A stretch of 64,000 nt of DNA from Lachancea dasiensis (lineage: Eukaryota > Ascomycota > Saccharomycetes > Saccharomycetales > Saccharomycetaceae): assembly GCA_900074725.1 (NCBI GenBank), contig LT598461.1, positions 124,001 to 188,000 on the forward strand, in the 5' to 3' direction. Under the pieces are notes generated by a model that did not search any database, was not told the DNA's origin, and was given only the letters and a program-made list of their open reading frames with translations. This document shows, piece by piece, positions 17,505-25,491 of this stretch (position 1 is the stretch's first letter; each line of letters begins with the position of its first letter). Made by a program: the position numbers and the translations under genes.

Positions 17505-17530
17505 AAAATTGCTGGATGCCCAGCAATTTT
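17505..17530. repeat. Perfect 11-bp hairpin
   Basis: AAAATTGCTGG (17505-17515) and CCAGCAATTTT (17520-17530) are exact reverse complements around a four-base loop, about 115 bases after the aldo-keto reductase stop. It could fold in the 3' untranslated RNA or extrude as a cruciform. Yeast Pol II does not use hairpin terminators, so I assign no function. Confidence 0.75.
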
Positions 17531-18085
17531 TGAACGCATCTGACGATACAATTGACGTGCTCGAAGTCCAATGAAGCTTCAGAAGTTTCACCAAGGTGCT
17601 TCCTAAATACACGCGGCCCGTGTGTCCGTCGGTCTTGCGCATCGACCATGTTATCACTTTCTGCAGCACTGTCACACTGGTGCATCACTTCATACGTACA
17701 ATATGTGTCCAAACCATCCGCACAACGGAGCGACCACGGCCACACATGCACACTACTGCTGCTGGCAACAAGCTTCTAAAGCGGTCCCATGACCATACCA
17801 CGATCAGGAGGAGGGGGGAGACCTCCGGCTATCGACAGGCCCGACCCAGGTCCATGCATCACGTGACCTTCGTCTCCCCACCCACGCGCATTCATTTGCT
17901 TGGTGGCCGACCGCTGTCTTTTTCCCGAGCCTCAAGCGTCGTGCCAGTCGTGCCAGCCGTGCCAGCGCTTTGAGCTCAAGCGCCAGATGTCCCGGTTCGT
18001 GTCGTTCGCGGTCGCGGTCCTGGTCCTCGTCCTCGTCGCACGCGATATCAAATTCCATTGGCCTGTGACTGCTCGACAGGCTGTG

Positions 18086-18098
18086 ACACCCACACACC
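18086..18098 (+). promoter_or_regulatory. Rap1 binding site of the RPL37 promoter
   Basis: ACACCCACACACC matches the yeast Rap1 consensus ACACCCRYACAYM. It lies 294 bases upstream of the RPL37 ATG and is followed by long T and A runs that exclude nucleosomes. This is the standard architecture of ribosomal protein genes in Saccharomycetaceae. Confidence 0.8.
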
Positions 18099-18391
18099 CT
18101 CAAGCGAGTCCCAGTGAGCGTGGGCATATCACACGAGTGTCCTAGAAAGCGCCGCGCAAATTCGTTGATTCCGTTTAATTTCTCAATTTTTTAGAAAAAA
18201 ATATAATTTTTTTATTTTTTTCTACGAATTCTCCTTTTTCGTCTGCCGTGATCGACTCTTGTCCAGGATGTCGCTTGCATCCTGTCCTGTCTGAAAAATT
18301 CACACAAGTTAGTCGAATTTAATATGGGATACCACCTACTTAGTGTTGGAATACATTTTGAATAGACGTCTCAGCAACGTATTAATCAAAC

Positions 18392-19016
18392 ATGGGTAGT
18401 ATGTACAGAAACACCTAACTGCCACACGATGCGGTGAGCTTTTCGCAGAGGAAGACAAAACGAGGATATGGCAGAAGTACCAGAGGAAACGCCCGCGCAA
18501 CAAGCTGGGAGATAGACTATGGGGAGAGACGTGGAGAAAGAGAATTATAATGGCACAGTCGAGGGCCTGGTAGGGCCTTGCATTCAGGATCCAATAGCAG
18601 ACGGTGGTAACATTTTGTTATAGTGGGTGCCAGGACAGTGTTTGTGGGGAGAAACTATGCGTGGGAAACAACTTTGCATCTTTGGACTGCGTATCTGGGG
18701 TTTGTCGGCCATTTTTCAAAGACCTCTAAAGCTGCAGCTACTAACATCCTTCACAGAGGGTACTCCTTCTTTCGGTAAGCGTCACAACAAGTCTCACACC
18801 TTGTGTAACAGATGCGGCCGTCGCTCGTTCCACATCCAAAAGAAAACTTGTGCCTCCTGTGGCTACCCAGCTGCTAAGATGAGATCTTTCAACTGGGGTG
18901 CCAAGGCCAAGAGAAGAAGAACCACCGGTACCGGTAGAATGGCTTACTTGAAGCTCGTTTCCAGAAGATTCAAGAACGACTTCCAAACCGGCACTGCCAA
19001 GCCTCAATCCGCTTAA
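18392..19016 (+). CDS. RPL37A: 60S ribosomal protein L37 (eL37), spliced: join 18392-18398, 18757-19016
   Basis: Exon 1 is the seven bases ATGGGTA and exon 2 starts AGGGTACTCC, giving [16 protein letters not shown] and 88 residues in all, the length of the S. cerevisiae protein. The zinc-binding cysteines are present in CNRCGRR and CASCGYP. The protein sits on the large subunit near the exit tunnel and binds 5.8S/25S rRNA. The intron has a GTATGT donor at 18399, TACTAAC at 18739-18745 and a CAG acceptor ending at 18756. Codon use is strongly biased toward high-expression codons. It lies beside LCD1 (as RPL37B does) and EMG1 (as RPL37A does), so it is the single unduplicated copy. Confidence 0.97.
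18399..18756 (+). other. RPL37 spliceosomal intron
   Basis: A 358-base intron splits codon 3 after its first base. The donor is GTATGT, the branch point TACTAAC (18739-18745), and the acceptor CAG lies 11 bases beyond the branch point. The size is close to that of the S. cerevisiae RPL37A intron as I remember it. I found no C/D or H/ACA snoRNA pattern inside. Confidence 0.95.
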
Positions 19017-19267
19017 GTGGATCCATAGGGTACGGGAGGTTTGACAAGAGCAGAATATGCGTGCGCTGTCCGGTCAGAGCACTGTGGCAGGAGCGCCGTG
19101 TTTTGCCAAAGGAAAAGAGCCTCTTTTTTGTTTCCGTGGGAATCATCTCTGTACTTTTATAGCCATAAATACAATCACTCCATTAAGAACCGTTTTGTGT
19201 TGAAAGCTCGAGGCTAATGCTACATATAAGCAGTGCACGTATATACCGTGGATCTGGCACACCACGC

Positions 19268-21367
19268 CTATCTTCCTCGCATGGCCGAATACAGCGCGTC
19301 TGCATCTTCCATAGATGTTATATTTTCCAACATTTTTTTAGCCATTTCCTTCAATCCCAGATCTACCCCTACCCCCATTATCTCCCTGCAGCGATTGAAC
19401 CGTATCGTGTCGACCTGCTGGTTCAAAAACTCGGGGAACTCATTGTCGAACGCATCCTCGAACAATTCTAAGTCCGATTGTAATCGTAAGTCGTCGATGC
19501 CATCGACTAGGCTCTTGTGTTCCTGCATCTCAATTTTACTAAACTCCTCCTCTTCCCCGCTCAAACTTCCGAAAACTATCCTCCACAGGCACACGGTCAA
19601 TTCACTTTCCACATCGCGCAGCAAGCTGATGTCATGGTCTTTTGCCTGCCACGTTTGAAATATCACACGCAACAACTCTGAAAATAGTTCATAGTAGTCG
19701 TGTATGTTTTCGCAATCTCGGCCCAGTAGAACTGTTAACAGAGTCTCTTGTGTTTGAGCCATTATTTGCGTCAGCACCTTGAACATATTTCGCTCAACGG
19801 GGACATCTGGGTATATCGAAGCCAGTTTACCGAACAATTGTACAATACCGATTCGAAGTCTGAGACCCCACCACTCTACATCAATGGACTTTTCTGTGAC
19901 CCCTTTTGAAGTAGGAAACTCTTTCATTATTACTTGAGGCATTGAGGTAGGATGGTTTTTTGTCACAAGTCGAGAAATAAATCTACTGTTGTAATTATCA
20001 CCGATGTTTCGAATCAACCCAAATATGTTTGTTTCATTAGGCAAAAATATTGACGACGGGTCAGGTTGTGGCTCCAAGTCATTGTTAACAGTCTTATTGA
20101 GTACCTGGTAAAGCCTATTTCTCGCATTATTCCACATATGATTTGGAACACGCTGCGCCAACTGGGGGGATTCCAAAAATATGTTTGCCATGCAATTGAA
20201 GATCTCCGTGGTATTGAAAATGACGTTCAAAACTGGCTGGTACGAAATGGTCAACGAATATCGAGAAATGTCATCAATGGCCTCGAATAATGCTTCATCT
20301 AAAAACGTGAGTTGAAACTGTAATGGTAGTGACTGTAGGGTCTTTAAGCTGTCTTCCAGCGTGTCAAAAGCGTATAAGACTGTAAGAGTTCGGATGAACT
20401 CGTACTGGAAAATATTAGGCGAGACATCCAAATCCAACGACGATTTTATTAGCGGCTTCTTTAACACACTTATATTCGTGCGGATCAAGTCTACCATGAA
20501 ATGAAATAAGTCTTTCAAAGCCATCGTATGCACTGCACTGGGGCGGAAAGTTATGGAATAATGCATCAGTGCAACCAAGAACGGTATGGCTGTCTTGTAC
20601 TCCGTTTTTTCCTCCGACAGGTGCTTGATAAGCATCGCCAAACTTTCCAGGAGCTGCTCGATAAATTGGTCTAATTTGAGCGCCATCCTCTTTTGTGTCA
20701 TAAGTAGATCTAATAATCCTTTGCCAATGGTCTCAGATTCGCTTATTTCGAAATTTCTGAATTTAAAGGCCCGCGCTTCCGACAGTCGTATGTGGTTCAG
20801 TATCTCCATTGTGGTCATGTCGGAACCCAGTAACAGGTGGGACATAATCGATTGTACGAAAAGAGCAACGTCGTCCGATATAACTCGGTTGGCTCTCATA
20901 GTCACCAATACGGGCTCTTTTTCGTGGATCTTTTGTTTCTTTACCCTAGAAAAGCTGCTGCTTTCCTCAAGAACATTGTCCGTGGGGCCAGAAGATTTAG
21001 CAGTTGCGCCGTTCTTCAAGTGCGATTTGCCACTGAACGTGAGAAACTTCTTTTCGTCCTCTGCTCGCTGTAATTCTGCCCTTAGCCTTTCGAGTTCCTG
21101 CTGGTGTTGCAATTCTTGATCCTTCGCTTTTTGAAATTGGGCCTTACGCTCTCGTTCCTTTTCAGCCTCAAGTATCTTGAGGCGATCTCGTAGCATGCTA
21201 GCTTCACCTTGAGCTTTGAGCAATTGAGCTTCTGCATCGCGCTGGGTCTCTTTCAAACCATCTGCAGGGACCTGCGTGTTGGCGATACTCGCATCTCTGG
21301 GTGGTTTTCTGGATAAAGCATTGATCAAGTCATCGTCGTCTTCATCATCATCGATCCAATCATCCAT
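19268..21367 (-). CDS. LCD1: Checkpoint protein Lcd1/Ddc2 (ATRIP homologue)
   Basis: A 699-residue partner of the Mec1 kinase that brings it to RPA-coated single-stranded DNA in the DNA damage and replication checkpoints. The very acidic N-terminus (DDWIDDDEDDDDL) fits the RPA-binding element. A coiled coil covers about 40-105 (heptads rich in E, K, Q and L), used in ATRIP-type dimerisation. The rest is helical, as expected of the Mec1-binding part. S. cerevisiae Lcd1 has 747 residues. Identification leans on the N-terminal design, length and position next to RPL37 (YDR499W/YDR500C). The ATG at 21367 opens the frame. Confidence 0.87.
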   Translation of the reverse strand: MDDWIDDDEDDDDLINALSRKPPRDASIANTQVPADGLKETQRDAEAQLLKAQGEASMLRDRLKILEAEKERERKAQFQKAKDQELQHQQELERLRAELQRAEDEKKFLTFSGKSHLKNGATAKSSGPTDNVLEESSSFSRVKKQKIHEKEPVLVTMRANRVISDDVALFVQSIMSHLLLGSDMTTMEILNHIRLSEARAFKFRNFEISESETIGKGLLDLLMTQKRMALKLDQFIEQLLESLAMLIKHLSEEKTEYKTAIPFLVALMHYSITFRPSAVHTMALKDLFHFMVDLIRTNISVLKKPLIKSSLDLDVSPNIFQYEFIRTLTVLYAFDTLEDSLKTLQSLPLQFQLTFLDEALFEAIDDISRYSLTISYQPVLNVIFNTTEIFNCMANIFLESPQLAQRVPNHMWNNARNRLYQVLNKTVNNDLEPQPDPSSIFLPNETNIFGLIRNIGDNYNSRFISRLVTKNHPTSMPQVIMKEFPTSKGVTEKSIDVEWWGLRLRIGIVQLFGKLASIYPDVPVERNMFKVLTQIMAQTQETLLTVLLGRDCENIHDYYELFSELLRVIFQTWQAKDHDISLLRDVESELTVCLWRIVFGSLSGEEEEFSKIEMQEHKSLVDGIDDLRLQSDLELFEDAFDNEFPEFLNQQVDTIRFNRCREIMGVGVDLGLKEMAKKMLENITSMEDADALYSAMRGR

Positions 21368-22113
21368 CCTGGTAATAGCGAGAGCGAGTACACCTCAAAG
21401 AGGTTCACGCTTCAGCCGTTACTGGCGCCTTTACTTCATCTACACAGGTCCGTAATGTATGAAATTGAAGATTACGTGTAAAGTGATGAAACTGCTACCG
21501 GCGCAATGAGAAACGATGAGAATCGCGTTGCCGAATTACGCCGCCAAGTTGAAATAGATGCTTCGCAAGCTTTCAGTTTAGACTGCCTGTTTTAGTTTCT
21601 CTTTTCAATTTTCGAGGCCAAGTTGTATACTTGCTCAATTTCGGCATTAAAATGCATCTCACTTTCAACAGTGATCAAACTGAGCTACGGCACCCCACCT
21701 ATCCTAGTCAGTTTAAATAGGCCTGATTTACTTCCAGTTTGTTCAAGTAAAAGTCCCTTCAAAGAAGCGTGGAGTCCTTCGATAATTTTGTGCAGCACTA
21801 TGTAGTGGGCCCGAAGTACCAAAAAATCGATGCTCATCACGATTTGTCGCTTTTAAGTGTAGCATCATATAGAAAGCGATCTGAATATCTAGTGACCGCC
21901 CATATGGATATGCGCACTGTTAGTTAGTTGCGAACCAAAATGCTCTCTTCCGCCATTTTTCGGCCATTCGAATCCTGGCAGAAGCGTTTTTCAATGAAAA
22001 TTAAAACGCTGCTAAAATTTTCCAGGCGATGAGCTTCACCGCCAACACTGGCACTGTATATCAACGGTTTCACAAACACGCCTATACATTGCATTGCCAG
22101 TAGTTGAGCTGCT
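21368..22113. other. Divergent LCD1/EMG1 intergenic region
   Basis: This 746-base region separates two divergent starts. The EMG1-proximal part carries ribosome-biogenesis elements (listed separately). A GTGATGA at about 21481-21487 resembles a snoRNA C box, but no convincing D box with a terminal stem follows. No gene is supported. Confidence 0.45.
21995..22033 (+). promoter_or_regulatory. RRPE and PAC elements of the EMG1 promoter
   Basis: TGAAAATT at 21995-22002 and AAAATTTTCC at 22014-22023 match the RRPE element in both orientations. GCGATGAG at 22026-22033 is the exact PAC core. This pair marks ribosome-biogenesis genes in yeasts (Stb3 and Dot6/Tod6 targets) and lies 80-120 bases before the EMG1 ATG. 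Confidence 0.8.
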
Positions 22114-22872
22114 ATGGTCGAAGACTCTAAAGTTAGAGATGCTCTAAAGACGGGTGAAAAGAAGTCTTTACCGGCTTCCTTGGTGCCTCAAGCCCCTACT
22201 GTCCTTACCTCCAAGGACAAAGTGGCCCAGAGACTGGTGGTGGTGCTGTCGATGGCCTCTCTAGAAACACACAAAATCTCCTCTTCAGGTCCAGGCGGTG
22301 ACAAGTATGTGCTGTTGAACTGTGACGACCACCAAGGTCTTCTCAAAAAAATGGGTCGAGACATCAGCGAGGCCCGGCCGGACATCACACATCAGTGTCT
22401 GTTGACGCTACTAGACTCTCCCGTCAACAAGGCAGGTAAACTACAAGTATATATACAGACCAGCCGCGGGGTGTTGATCGAAGTCAATCCAACAGTGCGC
22501 ATTCCAAGAACCTTTAAAAGATTTTCTGGACTCATGGTGCAACTTCTTCACAAGTTATCAATCAGATCTGTCAATTCCGAGGAAAAACTCCTGAGAGTGA
22601 TAAAGAACCCCATTACCGACCATCTTCCTACGAAGTGTCGCAAGGTGACCCTCTCCTTTGACGCCCCAGTGGTGCGTGCTCAAGATCACATCGAAAAGCT
22701 TGCTGACGATGAAAGTATATGCGTTTTCGTGGGCGCCATGGCCCGAGGAAAGGATAATTTCGCAGACGAGTTTGTGGACGAGAAGATCGGCCTTTCCAAC
22801 TATCCACTTTCCGCGTCCGTGGCCTGCTCCAAGTTCTGTCACGGAGCTGAGGACGCATGGGGCATCATGTAA
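22114..22872 (+). CDS. EMG1: rRNA pseudouridine N1-methyltransferase Emg1/Nep1
   Basis: This 252-residue SPOUT-fold enzyme methylates the hypermodified pseudouridine of 18S rRNA (Psi1191 in S. cerevisiae) and is needed for 40S assembly in the nucleolus. Recognisable blocks are [15 protein letters not shown] near the N-terminus, [19 protein letters not shown], the [10 protein letters not shown] segment, [20 protein letters not shown], and the C-terminal [14 protein letters not shown] plus [16 protein letters not shown] that bind S-adenosylmethionine. The length equals the yeast protein (252). The gene position agrees with YLR186W, next to RPL37A. Its promoter has PAC and RRPE elements. Confidence 0.97.
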   Translation: MVEDSKVRDALKTGEKKSLPASLVPQAPTVLTSKDKVAQRLVVVLSMASLETHKISSSGPGGDKYVLLNCDDHQGLLKKMGRDISEARPDITHQCLLTLLDSPVNKAGKLQVYIQTSRGVLIEVNPTVRIPRTFKRFSGLMVQLLHKLSIRSVNSEEKLLRVIKNPITDHLPTKCRKVTLSFDAPVVRAQDHIEKLADDESICVFVGAMARGKDNFADEFVDEKIGLSNYPLSASVACSKFCHGAEDAWGIM

Positions 22873-22938
22873 ATTAGCAATAGAATCTCAAATAGAATAA
22901 CTCAAGAACCGCTTATAGGACACATGCCAGGGTAGTTG

Positions 22939-23068
22939 TGAAACAGTTACATTGGTGTTCAACGTTATGGGCTGCTGTGTGGGTCTGAAACGGCTGATGT
23001 TTCAGACGTGTTTCAAAAGGTGAGGTTAACGCGGAGGATGCATATATATATCCATCTACATATATAAA
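22939..23068 (+). promoter_or_regulatory. Pheromone response elements and TATA box of PRM1
   Basis: TGAAACA occurs at 22939-22945 and, in reverse, at 22998-23004 and 23009-23015. A one-mismatch copy, TGAAACG, is at 22986-22992. These are Ste12 sites; the last three lie within 30 bases. TATATAAA at 23061-23068 is 64 bases before the PRM1 ATG. Induction by mating pheromone is strongly indicated. Confidence 0.88.
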
Positions 23069-23131
23069 GAGAGCAAGCTTTCGGGTACCCACCAGCAATC
23101 TTCTGAATGATGCAAAATCCATTGAGCCATC

Positions 23132-25021
23132 ATGACTTTGAAGCCTTACTTGCAATTGCGAGATAGAATTTCGCAGGTTTGGATTAATCAGTATACCATA
23201 CTACTGCTGCTCACCATGGTGAAAATCGTTCTATTTTCGGTGTCCTTGAAGAATGCAATAGCGGCATCCAAGAACTACCTTTTGAGCAATTGTGATACAT
23301 TGGAGCTCTACTATTCCAAAATTGTTAATTCAGGGCCTACTTACATGTGTCAGTTTGGTAATTACCTGGTAACAAAGTCCGTTGAGGAATCCGTCAAAGC
23401 AAGCTTGAAATCACTGTCATTATTAGTCGGCGCTGGTGAACAGACCGCAATCTTCATGTTTGATTTCTATTTCGGAACTTACATTTGTCTGGCATCAAGT
23501 GCCGTTGATGGGGCGGTTGATGTCGCTACAAACACTACAGAAAAGTTGCTGGATTTTGTCAACGAGACTGTTATTGCAGCGGGAGACGACATCGATTCTG
23601 GGCTAAATGATCTGTCCCAAGTCATCAATAAAGTCTTGAAAGCAGTGAAAAGTGTGGAGGATTTCTTCAAGGACGGTGAGGACTCCTCTGACATTGACTC
23701 GACAGTTAAGTCCGTGAATTTGAGCATCGCGAAATTGAGAGACCTGCACATCCCCCATACAATCGACAGCAGGCTTTTGGAGCTCTCAAAAAAGACCCCG
23801 GATTTCGAGAAAATTATGAATAGGACGCATGCGGAGATCTCGGACCCTTTCCAGCTCGTCCGCTCCAAAATTTCAGCGTTCAACGTTTCTCGTTTGGTTG
23901 CCGACAATGAGCTCATGTACCTACCTCCTCCGATCAACGCCAGCAACACAACAGCGGCCGGTATCTGTACGGCGAACAAGCCAGATATACTTGAGTTCTA
24001 CTCTGGGGTACTCAAAACGATCAATGTCCTGCTCATCATTTTAGTGACGCTGCTCGTCATTGGAGCTCTTCTAGCCACGATCCCATCCATTTGGTCTGAA
24101 TACCGGCAATGGGCCCGACTGCAGGCACTGCAATCCTTGGTAGACGAAAAACCACTGTTCGACCACAGTATGTGGCGGCAACAGGGCTTCATTGAGAACT
24201 ACCAGCGCGTTTACGCTCGATGGCAGACAGCTTTCGGAGACTGGGTCTCGCAACGTTTGACCTCCAGTATACGAACTCGACGCAAAATACAATGGAGTAT
24301 CGCGTATGCATTCTCACCCAGAGCGCTCACACTCCTCGCTGTCGCTATTGCCGGGATTCTCATGTGTGTGTGCCAATTTTTGCTTCTTGCCGCTGCCAAA
24401 CGAGCTGTGACAAGCCACAACGCCAGTCAGCTAGCCTCGGCCGCAGACGCTACACTACACGACGACTTGGCTCGCTGGACCGACGCTACCAACAACTACA
24501 TCAATGCCTCGAGGGATCATCTTAACCAGGAGGTATTCGGCTGGACCCAAGGGGCCACTTCCTCTTTGAACAATACTGTGAATGCGGCTATCGATGACAT
24601 CGACAAAGTCCTTGCGGACTTTTTCAACGGTACGCTGCTCTACAAGCCGATGGCTGCCGTTGTGCGCTGCACCATAGAGAACAAACTCTACAAGATCCAA
24701 AAGGCACTTACTTGGATACACAATAATCTGCAGTTCCCACTTCCTCTAATAGACTCCGATGCTCTGCAGAAATGGATTCAAGACCTGCAGACCAGCGCCA
24801 ATGCCACGACTCAAGGCAGTGACAGTCCAACGTCGTCGTTCACCACCAATGCTTCTCGAAAACTGGTGACTTCAGCGCGAGAGGTACTTGATAACCTCCT
24901 ACGTCAATTCTACTCCGCCACTATCATCGAGCTCACCATTTCCCTTACATTACTCGGCTTATGGATTTTACAGTGGCTCATCGCGGTGTGTTTGACAATC
25001 ACTACGTATCATCAAGTCTAA
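23132..25021 (+). CDS. PRM1: Plasma-membrane fusion protein Prm1
   Basis: A 629-residue multi-span membrane protein that promotes fusion of plasma membranes between mating cells. Hydrophobic segments are seen at about 20-42, 95-125, 290-312, 395-425 and 600-625. They separate two large loops with many N-glycosylation sequons (NTT, NET, NRT, NVS, NAS, NNT), as in the family. The length is close to S. cerevisiae Prm1 (661). Pheromone response elements upstream and the neighbour CAF120 (YNL279W/YNL278W) support the call. The ATG at 23132 is the first in frame. Confidence 0.92.
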   Translation: MTLKPYLQLRDRISQVWINQYTILLLLTMVKIVLFSVSLKNAIAASKNYLLSNCDTLELYYSKIVNSGPTYMCQFGNYLVTKSVEESVKASLKSLSLLVGAGEQTAIFMFDFYFGTYICLASSAVDGAVDVATNTTEKLLDFVNETVIAAGDDIDSGLNDLSQVINKVLKAVKSVEDFFKDGEDSSDIDSTVKSVNLSIAKLRDLHIPHTIDSRLLELSKKTPDFEKIMNRTHAEISDPFQLVRSKISAFNVSRLVADNELMYLPPPINASNTTAAGICTANKPDILEFYSGVLKTINVLLIILVTLLVIGALLATIPSIWSEYRQWARLQALQSLVDEKPLFDHSMWRQQGFIENYQRVYARWQTAFGDWVSQRLTSSIRTRRKIQWSIAYAFSPRALTLLAVAIAGILMCVCQFLLLAAAKRAVTSHNASQLASAADATLHDDLARWTDATNNYINASRDHLNQEVFGWTQGATSSLNNTVNAAIDDIDKVLADFFNGTLLYKPMAAVVRCTIENKLYKIQKALTWIHNNLQFPLPLIDSDALQKWIQDLQTSANATTQGSDSPTSSFTTNASRKLVTSAREVLDNLLRQFYSATIIELTISLTLLGLWILQWLIAVCLTITTYHQV

Positions 25022-25491
25022 AAAGCCGTAGATATTTTTTTGGGTGGGCCGTGAGAGAAGACGACAACTAAAGACTAAACAAACCTGTTGATTACCAACT
25101 ACTATCGGTAGATTCCTAAACAGATAGATCTACAAGCAGGGTCCTCAGAAGCAAATCGAACAGTAGTAGATTTGCTCTTAACCTGTAAAGATTATCTGAG
25201 CGACGAAGTTTCCAAAAGCCGCGTGGGATTTGCGTTAATCAAGAAACGACGTCAGCGAACATCAGATTGATTCATAACGGAGTGTCCAAAAAAGCTAAAC
25301 TTTGTACGCAGGAATCGTAAGAGTTTTGTTGAAGGTTGGAAACTCTGAAATATCAATTCTTCTTCAGGTGGCCGCAGCTTAGGCGCCTTATAATTCACCA
25401 CAAACCCAAGTTCAGTAGGTTTTTGTGGTTTCACTGTTTTTGGATACAGTCTGTTCCTGTCGGAAATTCTCATTTAAGAGCCCGTCCGAAC
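25022..25491. other. Intergenic between PRM1 and CAF120/SKG3
   Basis: This 470-base stretch contains no recognisable gene or RNA. The frame of the next gene is open from 25336, 52 codons upstream of its first ATG, without a standard start, so I count it as 5' leader. Confidence 0.45.

Larger units (their letters stand above)
17390..18391. other. Intergenic: AKR 3' region and RPL37 promoter
   Basis: One kilobase without a supported gene. Near the reductase are a GCTTC triple repeat (about 17474-17488) and a perfect hairpin (17505-17530). The middle is GC-rich, with a palindromic TCACGTGA at 17859-17866. The RPL37-proximal part holds a Rap1 site (18086-18098) followed by long A and T runs (about 18186-18230), the usual layout of ribosomal protein promoters. 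Overlapping frames on both strands at 17552-18145 look like chance products of the GC-rich sequence. Confidence 0.5.

Noticed and set aside
17552-18145. Overlapping frames on both strands (up to 125 codons) between the aldo-keto reductase and RPL37
   Set aside because: They overlap one another in several frames of GC-rich sequence, cover promoter elements of RPL37, and show low-complexity, unlikely protein composition.
21481-21590. Possible C/D snoRNA with a GTGATGA C box
   Set aside because: No D box at suitable distance with a terminal stem, and no guide match that I could verify.
25336-25491. 52-codon upstream extension of the CAF120/SKG3 frame
   Set aside because: It starts only with TTG, and its residues do not look like part of the family.
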